Part shown: positions 1 to 11,840 of the stretch, piece by piece
Numbering within the stretch: position 1 is the stretch's first letter
How the letters are laid out: every line of letters begins with the position of its first letter
Source: Liriodendron chinense
Taxonomy: Eukaryota; Streptophyta; Magnoliopsida; Magnoliales; Magnoliaceae
Assembly (NCBI GenBank): GCA_003013855.2
Contig: PVNU02000773.1
Span: forward strand, 2,403,001-2,467,000
DNA: 64,000 nt
Reading direction: 5' to 3'
The notes under the pieces: model-generated
Seen by the model: the letters and a program-made list of their open reading frames with translations, nothing else
Database searches by the model: none
Told to the model about the DNA's origin: nothing
Made by a program: the position numbers and the translations under genes

Positions 1-965
1 AACTAAATCAAGTCCAAGTCCTTTTTTGAACAAGAGGCCTATGTCAAGGGTAGAGTTCACATATTTTAAGATCCGCTTGGCTGCTTCCAAATGCAGTTTG
101 CGAGGAGCTTGCATGTAGCAATTAACAAGTCTAACTGAAAATGCAGTATCGAGTCTTGTAATAGTCAAGTATATGAGACTACCTACTAGACCCCGATAAG
201 GATGAGGATTCGGAAGAAGCTTGCCTTCTTCACGCCTTAAATTCATGTTTGCATCGAGATGAGTGGAACACCGATTGCCTCAATTCAAGCCAAACTTGCA
301 TACAACTTTTTCCGTATAGCCTTCTTGAGATACAAATATCCTGCCCTCCATAGATTCCACTTCCAATCCAAGGAAGTGACTAAGCTTGTCCAAGTCTTTT
401 ATCTTGAACCGAATAAAAAGTTCTTCCCCAAGCCTTGTAATTTCTTCATCGTTATTACTGATAATTATCATGTCATCCACATTCAATAGAACAATAACAT
501 GTAGTTTTCCTTACTTCTTAACAAACAAAATGGAATCAAAATTTCAGGCGAAGTAACCACAAAACTGTAAGTACTTAGCAATCTTACCATACCAAGCTCT
601 AGGGGCTTGCTTTAGCCCATAAAGCGCCTTCTTGAGCTTGCAAACATACTCCGGGTGTGCATAAGATATATAGCCAACTGGTTGCTCCATGTATATATCT
701 TTATCAATTTTTCATATAAGAAAGCATTTTTTATGTCAAGTTGCCATAACTTCCACACATGACAAGCCGTCAACGAAATGACAACCCGAACTGAAGTCAT
801 CTTTTCTACAGGACTAAACGTCTCCTCATAGTCCTCCCCATATTTTTGAGAGAACCCGCGAGCAACAAGCCTTGCTTTGTATCTGTCCACTCTTCTATCT
901 GCATTGCACTTGATTTTATAAACCCACTTACACGTGATAGGTTTCACATCCTTGAGCTTTGGCAC
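1..965 (-). pseudogene. Copia reverse transcriptase / RNase H remnant
   Basis: The segment 612-965 encodes the start of the copia reverse transcriptase, with a CKWVYKIK motif followed by YKARLVARGFSQ and QLDIKNAFL. The segment 280-486 carries the catalytic box as NVDDM (usually YVDDM), followed by KIKDLDKLSHFLGLEVE, typical of copia. Between them the frame is lost. Bases 1-279 continue towards RNase H without an open frame. In life this enzyme copies element RNA into DNA inside a virus-like particle; here it is dead. Confidence 0.9.
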
Positions 966-975
966 CAGATCCTAA

Positions 976-1514
976 TAGGAGTATCAATGGGCCGGGTTAG
1001 GGCCGAGCCAAGCTCTGTCCAAGCCCGGCCTACCTCTCTTAACATATGCCCAAACCTAGCCTAGACTCATGACGGGTCACATTAGTCTAGCCCAAGATAC
1101 AAATGTAGGGTCCGGCCCGAACTCAGCCTCGCTTGAGCACGACCTTTCTAACAAAGAGAAAAATTATCCTTTAATCCCACACTTTTCTATATATGAAAAA
1201 AAAAATCATCAACACTACAGAGAATAAAAAGAGTTTCAGGAAAGAGATGGATTTTTAAGAAAAATTTGTGTAAAAATTAAATTTTGAAATGATGGAAAAT
1301 ATTTTAATTTAAATTTTAAATAAAAATATATATTGGAGTCGGGTTGGGTTGTCAGGCTTTTGAATAGCCTAGTTCAAGTCCGGCCCATTTAAAAAACAGC
1401 CTTATACCTTAGGCCCGAACCCGACCCGCGAGCCTGATACTCTAGTCCAAGCCTGGGCCAAGGCGAGCTAGGCCCGAAAGCTTGCCGGGCCAACCCGGTC
1501 CATTGATAGCCCTA
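976..1514. mobile_element. hAT-type MITE (539 bp) inserted in the copia pol gene
   Basis: The left end reads TAGGAGTATCAATGGGCCGG. The reverse complement of the right end reads TAGGGCTATCAATGGACCGG, so the terminal inverted repeats match at 17 of 20 positions. The flanks are GATCCTAA (968-975) and GATCTCAA (1515-1522), an 8-bp target duplication with two mismatches. Removing the element and one flank brings the two copia coding segments back into one frame, apart from two point-mutation stops, which independently confirms the ends. No coding capacity; GC-rich ends with an AT-rich centre. Confidence 0.88.
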
Positions 1515-1530
1515 GATCTCAAGTTTGATT

Positions 1531-2790
1531 TTATACGAGAGCATGCATCTCTTCATCCATAGCGCAATTCCATTCTTTAACACCTTTTGCTTCATTAAAA
1601 CAAGAAGGCTCATTATCATCAATTGGGCTAGCAAGAAAGCATAAATGTATGCTTATAAAATTTTCATCTTTATAATGAGAGGGCAAGACAATCTTTCTCT
1701 TGGACCTTCTAAGAAATGATGCACTCTCTACCTTTTCAACCACTTGATCTTGCTCATATGATTCATGACTGTTAGCTTCAATTCTTTGATCACATTACTC
1801 CTCCATAGACGAAGGAGAGGAGCCACTTGATGCCATTGGAGCCTTTGAAGTTACAGACAAACTTTCTTCTTGTGGCTTCGATTGTACACGAGTACTACTA
1901 CTAATACTTCTCATGGCAATACCTTCCACTCCATAATACGAAGAAACTTCATCAAATACAACATCCCACGAAACAATAAAATTATGGGTCTCAGGATCCA
2001 TGCAATTCCACCATTTCTTCCTTTCATCATAACCAATGAAGATGCATTTCATTACCTTGGCATCATACTTGGTTCTCTTTTCATCTAGAACATAGACATA
2101 GCAAATGGAATCAAAGACTTTAAGGTGCTTAGCACTTGGCTTCTCCCTAAACATTAACTCATTAGGGGATCTCATGTTAACCTGGCTAAGAGGAACCCAA
2201 TTAACTACATAGGTTATTCATGCCATACCCTTGCCTTGGATAAATTTTTTGCATGTAGCCAACTTTGGCAAGTCTCTACAAGGTGTCTAATCTTCCTTTC
2301 AGCCACACCATTTTGTTATGGTGTGTAGGCACAAGAGAACTAATTTTTAATACCATTCACTTGACAAAATGAGGAAAAGTCATTAGAGGTAAACTATCCC
2401 CCATTATCGATTCTTAGCCACTTGATTTCCTTGTTAAGAACACCTTCAACTGTCATCTTGAATTTTTTAAATTTTGAAAGCACATATGATTTTCTTTTAC
2501 AAAATGAACCCAAGCCTATCTTGTAATATCATCAACAAACAACACCATGTACTGGAAGCCCGAATATGAGAGTGTAACACAAGGTTCCATTAAGTCACTA
2601 TGAATAAGCTTCAATGGGGCCTTGCTCTTTGAAAAGGACTTATCAAATGGAAGACGATGTGCCTTACCATATTGACACCCTTCACACACCTCACCACTAC
2701 CAAAGGTAGAAAGTTTAGGCAGCCCATTCACCAAATTTTTTAGCACCATAGTTTTCAATTTGTCCATGCTAAGATGCCTCAATCTAGCAT
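1531..2790 (-). pseudogene. Copia GAG-pre-integrase and integrase remnant
   Basis: The segment 2516-2782 has the pre-integrase zinc-binding part (RHLSMDKLKTM, then CEGCQYGKAHRLPF) followed by the integrase core start (LIHSDLMEP). The segment 1795-2175 has the integrase C-terminal part typical of copia (RSPNELMFREKPSAKHLKVF, then CIFIGYDE). The segment 1531-1743 is the linker leading into reverse transcriptase (EAKGVKEWNCAMDEEMHAL). Stops and shifts occur between 2176 and 2515, so no full integrase can be made. Confidence 0.88.
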
Positions 2791-2791
2791 G

Positions 2792-4183
2792 CTAAATTGA
2801 TGCCTCATCATTCATGCTGATTTTATCAACATATGACATAGTAGATGATAAAATAAATAGATCTTTGACTCTCTTACCGTATGGATGATGTCCGCCTTCA
2901 AGCTTGAAACATTCTGAAGGAACTTCACATCTCTTGGCCCGAACAAGACATAATGTCCCTGAGTTAATAGCATTGGCAACCGAGAATAAGTTCTTCTTCA
3001 TCCAAGGTATTGGGAATACAGTTTTAAGTGTAATTCGATAATCTCCATTGCCATTGATAGTGACGACCCCTTCTTTCTTCACGGGATGAATAGAGTTGTC
3101 TGCCATGATAATGACATCATTGCCTTTGTAATCTTGAAAATTTGAGAACTTAGAGTCATCGTTGGTGAGTTGATGCCCGCAACCGGAGTCAATAATCCAA
3201 TCATCTTCAAACTTGATTGACATTAATGCATCAACTATGGTGGTTCCTACCATGAAGCATTGTCCCCACTCTTCATCACCTTTAAGTTCACCATTTTTCT
3301 CAGCTACATTTCTACTGTTTAATTTTGAATAACAATTCTTCTTAATATGTCCAAATTTACTATACCTGTAACACTTAACACCTTTCCAATTACGGCCACC
3401 CTTATGAGACGATTCTCCATCACCATGCCTAATGGAAGCATCATTAGAGTTTTCACGATTTTTTAGCCTTCTAAAATTTTATTTCTCTTTGTGACGGCCT
3501 TTCTTGTTGCTTGAAAATAGTGCATCTCCATCACTTCTTGAAATTGAACATCCGGCCATCTTTCGAGCTAGTGGCTCTTGTGAAGTAAGAAGATTTTCAA
3601 AATCCATCAAGGAGGGTTAAACGACCCTGCCTTGAATTGACGTCACATAGAGAATATACTCTTTTTTCAGCCCACGAATGATGTGTCGCTTCATTCTTGC
3701 CTCTAAAATAGGCTCTTCCGGGTCAAGACGAGAAATTTCTGAACACAAGTTTTTAATATTCAAGAAGAATTGTAAATGGAGAGATCGGCTTGAGTTGAAT
3801 TCGTCAACTCATTTTTCAACAATTGCAATTGAGCCACATCTTTCTTATTGAACAACCCATCAAAAGTAGTTCAAATCTCATGAGTCTATCTACAGCCCCT
3901 GATGTGACTGAAACAATCTAGGAGAGATAGACCTCTTTAAAATTGACTCGACCTTTGCATTCGCCATCCGCCATTTTTTCAGGACATCAACATTCTCTGG
4001 AATATTTTGAGGAGCCACCAAATCATTTCCACCAACAACCTCCCACAAGTCTTCACCAATAAGGTAAGACCCTATACAAGACTTCCATATCTTACAGTTT
4101 GATCGATTCAACAACTCAATACGAAAACTATGAACCCTTCCACCCAAATCCATCTTAAAAAACTGATTGATCTTCTTCACCAA
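2792..4183 (-). pseudogene. Copia gag and protease remnant
   Basis: The segment 3890-4183 is the gag N-terminal part (FRIELLNRSNCKIWKSCIGSYL). Around 3340-3375 a zinc knuckle reads CYRYSKFGHIKKNC: the second cysteine of the usual CX2CX4HX4C is replaced by tyrosine. The segment 2792-3253 contains the retroviral-type aspartic protease active site DSGCGHQLT (usually DSGAS/C). Several frames are broken between 3254 and 3889. Gag would form the particle shell and protease would process it. Confidence 0.87.
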
Positions 4184-4210
4184 GGGGCTAAGATAAAATC
4201 ACCACCCTTG

Positions 4211-4224
4211 TGGCTTTGATACCA
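4211..4224 (-). other. Copia primer-binding site
   Basis: On the - strand, immediately inside the LTR end, the sequence TGGTATCAAAGCCA matches the usual plant copia priming site complementary to initiator methionine tRNA (TGGTATCAGAGC) with one change. It fixes the LTR inner boundary at 4225. Confidence 0.85.
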
Positions 4225-4758
4225 TGTGGAGAACAGCGGAAATCACAGTACCGAAACAAGCCACCTCTCTTATAGTGTGGCAAAATCACACTAGCCCAAG
4301 ACTCACAACCAACAAAGGAAGAAGACCAATAATATAATATATGAAGATGAGCAAAATGAAATGATTCTTTTCATTCAAAGCATGTATATCAAGTTTATAC
4401 AAAGAAGAAAAAATGATCCACCTAGTATGAGTTCCCACCAACAACAAGATAATAGAGCTTGGAGGGTGCTGGACTGATTTCGGTTCTCTCCCATGTTCTC
4501 TGTTCTATTACAGGCTACTAGAATGGAGAATACAAAAGGATAGCTTGAAGAGATGGCAATGTGCCTCTCTTCTTTTATAAATATGCATTAAATGAGAGAA
4601 ATCCTCATGATGGCTTTTGGGGAAAAGTGTTTGAAAAAAAGGAAAAGAGGAGAGAGAGAGAAGACATGTGTCAACCACACATGTGCATTGGGGGCCATAG
4701 CAAAAAGACAAACGGTCTAGAAAATCAACTTAAAATTTTAACAAGATCATGTATTACA
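4225..4758 (-). mobile_element. 5' LTR of the copia element
   Basis: The inner end is TGT...ACA style and abuts the primer-binding site. A TATA-like box (TTTATAAAAG on the - strand, near 4573-4583) lies upstream of a plausible transcript start. This favours an outer end at 4758 (TGTAATAC on the - strand). A second possible outer end is at 4512 (TGTAATAG), but it would exclude the TATA box. The partner LTR is outside the window, so the length cannot be confirmed. Confidence 0.65.
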
Positions 4759-5108
4759 ATGGGGATGGACATTGGTTGATTGAATGAGTTTTGCATGATG
4801 ATCACATAGATAATCAATGCTTAATCATTCATGATGTATGAGTTGAGCCATATGTGTCATGATACTAATTACCTACAAGTGATGGATTGACTCTAATCCA
4901 TTCATTGTACTAGTATGTTAGTCTTGTAGGTGACTTTTGTGTCCTTATTAGCAAAGGCATAATGAGATAACGCTGCTTTGATATGCATTTTTAAGGCTAT
5001 GTGTACAAATTCAGTTGAGTTAGAAGCACATTAAGAAAGTGGTCAAATCAAGATCGGATCATAAAAGTGGGTAAAAAAAAGATTGTGCATGATCATAAGG
5101 TAGTGACG

Positions 5109-5110
<2 letters not shown>
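4759..5110. other. AT-rich intergenic DNA, nothing recognised
   Basis: No coding frame, RNA gene or repeat that I recognise between the copia LTR and the GT microsatellite. Confidence 0.5.

Positions 5111-5148
<38 letters not shown>
5111..5148. repeat. (GT)19 microsatellite at the tail of a SINE
   Basis: Thirty-eight bases of perfect GT dinucleotides. It directly abuts the 3' end of the SINE copy at 5149-5294 and may have grown from that tail. Confidence 0.97.
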
Positions 5149-5149
<1 letters not shown>

Positions 5150-5294
5150 GGGTTAGCACACACCCCATTGTTAGTACACCCACCCCACTGTGAGTCACAC
5201 CGCAATGTTAGTCATCCTCCACTTAAGAATTGATACTAAGACTTTAGTGTTGAAACGAGATTATCTTCACTTAGCCTACCACTTGAGCTACAAT
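5149..5294 (-). mobile_element. tRNA-derived SINE, copy 1
   Basis: On the - strand the head reads GTAGCTCAAGTGGTAGGC, like a tRNA A box, and later a B-box-like segment reads TTAGTATCAATTC. The body matches the copies at 41364-41526 and 56637-56826 (repeated 'ctaacattg...gtgtgactaacagtg' phrases). No clear target duplication seen. Confidence 0.7.
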
Positions 5295-5299
5295 GCATA

Positions 5300-5793
5300 T
5301 GAGATTTATCTTAGATGCCAAATCAAATGAATAATTGAATTTTATCGCAAACTATTTTGGAAGAATATTTATTTATTTTTATATTAATTTTTTCTACGAT
5401 TTTTTTATTAATAAGCATGCAAAGATAAAAATCTATTCAATCTCAAAAGTATATAAGTGTATATCATGACCAAAATATTGAGATTTATCCATGTAAATGT
5501 ACAGACTTCAATGTGCCTAATTAAGTGTGATCCGATTAACTAACTAAGACAATTGGTTGGAGATTGGGAAGAGTAGTTTGTGGCCCACTTGTTGAATTGG
5601 TCGGATTTTATCTCTTAAAGGTCTCACACTAAATCTATATGATTGGTGAGTGCACATTGGATTTTATTTTATTTTTATTAAGAGGAAGTATGAAAATTTG
5701 ATACACCTCATTATCTTCATAACATAAGAGACATTGGAGTTAGGTTTTAAGCATTTATTTGTATGCCAAATCATAAGTAATCCTTTTTACTTA
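5300..5793. other. AT-rich intergenic DNA, nothing recognised
   Basis: No long open frames or motifs that I can support. Confidence 0.45.
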
Positions 5794-7419
5794 GGGCTCG
5801 TTTGGCATCTCTACTCTAATCTAGTAATAAGCTTTTCAAATAATAACTACTTTGATAACCTCTTTTTATTCTAGCTCTTGTTTTAAATAAGCTTGCTTGG
5901 AAAATCATATTTTCAAAACCATAAAAAGTTCTTATTTGAAATAAGCAAGTTTGATAAAATGTTCAAATAAGAGCTTTTCTCAAGGGTAGTTCATATCATT
6001 TTTAAAGATTACAACAACGCTATTTTAAGAGCAATCCAAACAGTTGTTTTCGTTGACCTTTGATGTGGATTGCCCATTATATGGATGTCATTTTTAAAGA
6101 TTACAACAACTCTACTTTAAGGCAATCCATACAGTTGTTTTGGTTGACCTTTGACGTGGACTATCCATTATATAGAGCCCACCTTGATGTAGTTCATCCA
6201 TCATGTGGGGCCCACCATCAATGCATATTATCCTTTATGTGGGGCCCACTTTTGATGTCCACCATCCGTCCTATGGAGCGCACCTTCTATGTGGATCATC
6301 CATCATGTTGGGCCACTTTGGAATTGTGCCCTCCATCATGCAAGACCTTGGATGTGGACTTTTAATTAGGTGGGGCCCACTTGATGTGGATAGTCCATCA
6401 CGAGGGGGACACACTTTAATGTGGGACATCCATCATGTAAGGCTCACTCCATTCGTTATATCCTCTTCCTTGATGTGGACCATTCATCATGTGAGGCCCC
6501 ACCTTTAATACAAGTCGTTCATCATGTGGGCTCTCTTTTGATGACAACTGCCATCATATGGGCCCACCTTTGATTTCATCATCCATCATGTCGATCCCAA
6601 CTTTGATGTGGCATCGTCTGTCAAGTGTGGCCCGCTCAACGTGGATTGTCCATCATGTTGGGCCACATTTTTTATGTGAAATATGCATTATGTGGGCCCA
6701 CCTTGATGTAGACCATTCATCAAGTAGGGGCACCTTCAATATGAATCATTCATCATGTAGGCCCACCTTTGATGTTTACCATCCATCATGTGGGTCCCAC
6801 CTTTACTATGAACCATCCATCATGTGGGGTCCACTTGATGTGGGTAGTCCATCCATCATATGGGGCCACATTTTAATGTGGGCCATCCATCATGTGGGAC
6901 CCATCTTTGATGTTCAACATCCATCATGTGGGTCCCACCTTTGCTATGGACCGTCCATCAAGTGGGGCCCAACCTTCAATATGGGTCGTTCGTCATGTGG
7001 GCCCAACTTTGATCTCAATCTTCCATCATGTGGTCCCACCTTCAATGTCCACCATCCATCATGTAGGTCTCACCTTTGATGTGGGTCATCCATCATGTGG
7101 GGCCCACCTTTGATGTGACCATGCATTATGTGGGCCCACCTTAGAGATTGTAAAGAGGAGAAGATGGCAAGATGGGAATTACTTCAAAAAGTTTAAGGAC
7201 AAACTTGTTCAAAAATGTCTACCCACTTAAGGTAAATAAACTCTTTAAGAAAAAGTAACATCCTGTTGCTTATTATTTAAGAGTTTTTAGGCGGATTTCT
7301 AAAAAGAAAAACAAAAAACTTTAAAATTAGAGCTTTACCTAACAGTTTATTTCCAAAATAAAAGCTTATTTTTTTAGAATAAGCAAATAAGCTCTTGTTA
7401 GTAGGGATGTCAAATGACC
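5794..7419. mobile_element. TIR element carrying a GGGCCCACC tandem array (element 1)
   Basis: The left end contains TCGTTTGGCATCTCTACT and the reverse complement of the right end contains TCATTTGACATCCCTACT: 15 of 18 match. The subterminal arms (5820-6000 and 7250-7400) are AT-rich and full of AATAAGC/GCTTATT words in inverted orientation, as in hAT-like MITEs. A ~90-bp direct duplication lies at 5996-6178. The centre is the tandem array at 6145-7142. The target duplication is not clear, so the exact ends are approximate. Confidence 0.6.
6145..7142 (+). repeat. Tandem array of ~34-bp units with GGGCCCACC core (array 1)
   Basis: About 29 degenerate units built from two phrases: CATCCATCATGTGGGGCCCA and CCTTTGATGTGGAC. 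Units differ by substitutions and small indels. Several overlapping open frames run through it only because the repeat lacks stops in some phases; I do not regard them as genes. Confidence 0.92.
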
Positions 7420-8155
7420 TTTATAGAAACAAAAAGTCAATTTTCTAAAGTTAAGTTAGTTTGTTAAGTACCCTTTCAAAAGTAAATTAACAACTTTAAA
7501 TTGTTTATAACTAGCAACAAATTTTTTTTTTTTTTCTACACTCTCTCCCATCTGTCAACATAATAGATAGGTAATATCAAGTGGACCCACATGATGAATA
7601 GCCAAATCAAAGGTGGCGCCCACATAATGAATGATCCACATTAAAGGTGGGCTTCACGTGATGGGTAGTGGACATTGAAGGTGGGCCCCACATAATGACC
7701 AATCCACATTAAAGGTTGGCCCTAACAATGAATGGCCCACATCCAAGGCAAGTGCAGTGGACATTGAAGGTGGGCCCCAAATGATGGATGGCCCACGTCA
7801 AGGTGGATCTCCCGTAATGGACAATCCACATCAAAGGTCGGCCCCTAATGGCGAATGGCCTACATCCAAGGCGGACCTTGCATGATAGACGGTCCACATC
7901 GTAGGTGGGGGCCCACACAATGGACAGTCCACATCAAAGGTGGTTCTGCATGTTGGGTGGTGGGTATTGAAGGTGGACCCCACATTATGGAAAATAACAT
8001 TGATAGTGTGACCCAAGTGATGGATGACCCATATCAAGGTAGGCCCCACATGAGGACAATTCACATCGAAGGCCCATATTAATGATGAATGACCCATATC
8101 TAAGGCGGGTTATATGGGAAGCCTACTTTCATTTGGTTGAGAGTTTACATCTCTA
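7402..8155. mobile_element. Second TIR element with an inverted GGGCCCACC array (element 2)
   Basis: The left end TAGGGATGTCAAATG overlaps the right end of element 1. The right end, reverse-complemented, reads TAGAGATGTAAACTC, so 10 of the first 12 bases match. Between them lie AT-rich arms and the inverted array. No target duplication found; it may be a partial or compound insertion. Confidence 0.45.
7571..8108 (-). repeat. Tandem array of ~34-bp units, inverted relative to array 1 (array 2)
   Basis: About 15 units of the reverse complement of the array-1 unit (phrases like GGTGGGCCCCACATGATGGA and CCACATCAAAGG). Confidence 0.9.
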
Positions 8156-8159
8156 GTGG

Positions 8160-11100
8160 ACTTTTCTTTGTTTCCATGTTAATGGTTGTGTGGTGAAGAA
8201 GACAAACATAGCTACACATTTTAAGGAAATTTTGTTCCACATTTTGTTTAAAACTGATGTATTTCACGATGCTTCCACATATGATGCGCGCGCACCTTCC
8301 TCCTATTTTTCAGTCTAAACATATGATAAGGAAGGAAAACCCACTCATTTTTAAAGCGTATACAAAAGACTAACAGTTGTCCTCTTGAAGTAGTTCCCTT
8401 TTTTCCATTATAGATACCAATGTGCATGTGTGGACCACACCATTACAATGTACGTTTCTAATGTAATTCAAAATCATTCTCATTTGTGCTCTCAAATATA
8501 ATAGGATTCAGATTCGGTGCACGTAGACGGTGGCATTCGTGTCCAAATCCAACAGGGAACGGATCTGATTCCTTAGTAGTAGTGTCCATGTTTACACCTA
8601 TAACCGACATGAGTATTCCCTCTGAATTTCAATCCCGAGAATGCATGTAAGGTATTGCAATGGGCTGGGTTTGGGCTGAGCCAGCCTGACACTGCAAGGC
8701 TTAAAGCTCGTGCGTGGAATGGGCCTTGACCATCCTCCTCGAACCTGAGCCTGAAAATCAGTAAGGCGGGGCGTGTTGCATCCTAAAATCGATCAAATCT
8801 CTATTCCCATGGTGAATGTTTTTTTTTTTTTGTTTATCCATCCGTTGATTAGGTGGGCTCACATGTACTTTATTTAAAAATAAATAAAGGTCCACATGCA
8901 AGATGCGTGTGTTGCCTAAGCAGTCGTTGGATGAGCATATCTGCACGATGGAACACATGTTCACCTGAACTAGGCCTGGCCAAGTTGGGGTCAGGCTAAA
9001 ATGAACTTAGCCCATGTGAGGTCCGAGCCCAGTCGACGGGGTCAGCCTAATAGGTCCAAGCCCTCGAGGGGCGTGGGGTCCATCGACAAAAAAGTGACAT
9101 CAGGTCTGATTCTTCTCAAAAACTGACTACTTTGGTTGAAATGATGATATCCTGTTTTGTCATTCCTCCAAGTGTAGCAAACTCATAGTGCTATCTTAGT
9201 TAGCTTCAGTAATTATAACCACCTTCTTTTTACAGAGGATTTGTAGAGTCGCGGTGCACCAGAACACAAACCGTCGCAATGCCAAGTTCGTACAAGTGGG
9301 CCCATTGTTAATTGATACAAGCCATTTCTTATGGGGACCGCAACAAAAGGGGATCCTTCAAAAGTCTCCCAGATTAGAAGAGATACTGGCCATCCAACTT
9401 TTGGCCTTTTTCCCCGGCCGTTGATGAATTTCTTTTCTAACCGTCTGTTGTAGATCTCTGATTGATGTATTAGAAAATCTAAATTAGGAGATCTTTGGGA
9501 AAATCTCCATCCCAGGTTGGACCAATCAAAGCAACGGCTTCGATCACCTAACAAAGGGTGTCATCTCTCCAAATTAGTGTATCAAGCCCATTGACAGACA
9601 GGGGTTGTACACGCCCAGTTTACGCCCAGTTTTGAAACTTTTCAAATTGCGATGTGCCGGGAATTGTCATAAAGGTATTCCCTTTCTAATTTCTATCATG
9701 CATGAACCAAGAGGAACATGGGCCGTTGCTGTATCATTCTTCTCAACCATCTATTCGAAGGCCCCAAATCAAAAGATTACCATTGTCCCAGCGGGGATTT
9801 TTCTGGTCATGATCCATCCAGGGTGGACAGCAAGAAACCAACGGTCTGGATTACTGAAGCATGGCCCTACTTGTCAGGATCTAAAACCCGGGTGTATTGT
9901 GCAAACCGTCGTGCCAGGCATCCTATAATTCACGTGTAGCCATCATCCATGTTCCAAGGTGCGTTCATGATTCCACACGTGTATTTTCAGGAGGATAACA
10001 TGCTTAAGGTGCTGCGTTCCTCTCCTGAGTCCTGAACTTGTGTCCGTCACTTTCCTCTACTTTTGCTAATGATCAGACAATTAGGACCGTCGGATCATGT
10101 GATTTTTTGGGCAATGCATGGCCCATTGAAAGGGTGGCCCATTTAGGAGTGATTTTTGGTCTAACTGGATGTTAGTGATATGTCGATGTGCCAAGTGGCC
10201 CACCCCAACTGGCCCGGCGAGCTCAGCTGGCTTTGGACCTATAGGCTTTTGATTCTGGCACGTATGGCCCTATCTTTTTCGGGCCAGGTTTGGACTCAAG
10301 ACATTTAGCCCGACCCGCTTTATATGCGCGTGTTATATCCTACAGAGATGCTGGCAAAACAAAACGAGTATATTGAATGTAGACCGTTGGTTTCATTTTC
10401 AAAATGCTCTTTTCTTTGTGCATCTATGACCCACTTGATCAACCGGTTAGGATTACATCTGTGGGAGATGCGGTTTTCATCTATTTTAGGGCCGGGCCTG
10501 ATTGGGTCTAACCCAACCATTTCAAAGATCGGGCCAAGCTCAGGCATTGGGCCTTGTCCTGCCGGTGTCGGTGGTGCCTAGCCCGGTGCGGCCCATTGTC
10601 ACCCCTATGCCCAACAAAGGTGATCTAGCATACGTGTAACCGGAATATGGAAAAGGAGCCGTCTCTCTCTGCACCAAACATGGCACCACAATGCATCAAC
10701 TGGGACCGTCCATCTTGCGGACCCTGATGTAGATGGGCGCAAGTGGTACAACATACACATAAGTTGGATGATGTCTGGATGGCTAGGATTCTGTTTTAAA
10801 TTCGGTTTGTAAAATATGAGTTATATATGTAGAGCCCACAAAATGAATGGCCCTGAGTGAGAGATTGTGTTTCCTTATGTGCAATGAGTTGACATGTTTC
10901 TAGAATATTCCGGTACAACCACCTCCACCGGGAACCGCCCCTTAGGCGCGCTATAATTTTCACTAAGAAAGCAAAAATTGAGACATGTGATTGAATGATT
11001 AAGATCGAGCATTGTAATAGATACGCACTCGATCACTGTGTGTGTGGTGGGACCCACTTCTACTGCTGGTTCGTACGTGTAATGTAAAAAAGCAAGGGAT

Positions 11101-11339
11101 GCGTGTTGCGCACCAGGCGTAACCTTACCCTACTCGAGTTGAAATGAAATTAAGCTATAAATGATAAATAATTGTAAGTGAATCAAATGAATGCATTGCA
11201 TTGCATTGCCTTTTCTTATGTGGAGGCAGCAGATGATGGCAACATGTCCCACTTTAGTGCCCTATCATGTAATAAAATGGACATCAAAAGCTTCGATACT
11301 CTGGAGATGATGGATGATACTCCGGATCTTAGAAACGGA
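8160..11339. other. Intergenic DNA with decayed GC-rich MITE pieces
   Basis: No gene seen. Segments 8655-9080 and 10165-10615 are rich in GGGCCGGGCC/GGCCCGA words like the hAT MITEs elsewhere (for example, the end GCGGCCCATTGTCACCCC near 10590), but I cannot define two matching ends. The rest looks like unique or highly diverged DNA. Confidence 0.45.
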
Positions 11340-11840
11340 CCAGAAGCCTCTGCAAACCTATTTTCCGTACCCCAAGCTCGGTAGGCCCCACCATGTTGTA
11401 TGCGTGAAATCCACTCCGTCCATTAGGTTTTTCTCCTCTTTTCTAATCCCTGGCGCAAAAAATAGGCCGGATCTATAACTCATGTTGGTCACACTACATG
11501 ATGCCAACCATAGGTTTACGCGGAGGGCCCACATGATGTGTATCCTTCATCGAACACGTTAATCAGGTGTAGCTCACCAGGATGAAGTAAAGATACAAAA
11601 CTCAAGCTGACTCAAAAATCAGGCAGGCCATACCGAGTGAAGTTAGAGGTTCTAGGATTAATTTTACATTGTTCTGATTGGTGTGGCCCATCAGAGATTT
11701 TTATCAGAATATTTTTATTTATGTACGGTCAATATAAGGGTTTTCACCTGATGGACAGAGTGGATTTCATTTACAAAATGGTGGACCCCACAGAGTTCAT
11801 GTGTTTTACGTATGTGCTGCAGAGTCGTCCAATTTGCATA
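11340..11840. mobile_element. Foldback MITE, family B, copy 1
   Basis: Long inverted ends: the left has GGCCCCACCATGTTGTATG then AAATCCACTCCGTCCATTAGG. The right has the complement (CTGATGGACAGAGTGGATTT then GGTGGACCCCACAGAG). No coding capacity. Ends are approximate. Confidence 0.7.

Larger units (their letters stand above)
1..4224 (-). mobile_element. Ty1/copia retrotransposon, internal region, decayed and truncated by the window edge
   Basis: Read on the - strand, the order from right to left is gag, protease, integrase, reverse transcriptase/RNase H, which is the Ty1/copia order. Frames are broken by many stops and shifts, so it is non-functional. Its 3' end and 3' LTR lie left of base 1. 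A hAT-type MITE (976-1514) sits between the integrase and reverse transcriptase parts. The right side ends in a primer-binding site and a 5' LTR (separate entries). Confidence 0.93.

Noticed and set aside
6060..7113. Several overlapping open frames of 70-170 codons
   Set aside because: They run through the 34-bp array and simply repeat its translation; no domain and no start context.
6145..8108. CRISPR-like array
   Set aside because: Units are contiguous degenerate tandem repeats with no constant repeat separated by unique spacers, and the DNA is clearly plant nuclear.
10165..10615. Complete hAT MITE
   Set aside because: The right end looks right (GGGCCGCACCGGG-type) but I found no matching left end or 8-bp duplication.
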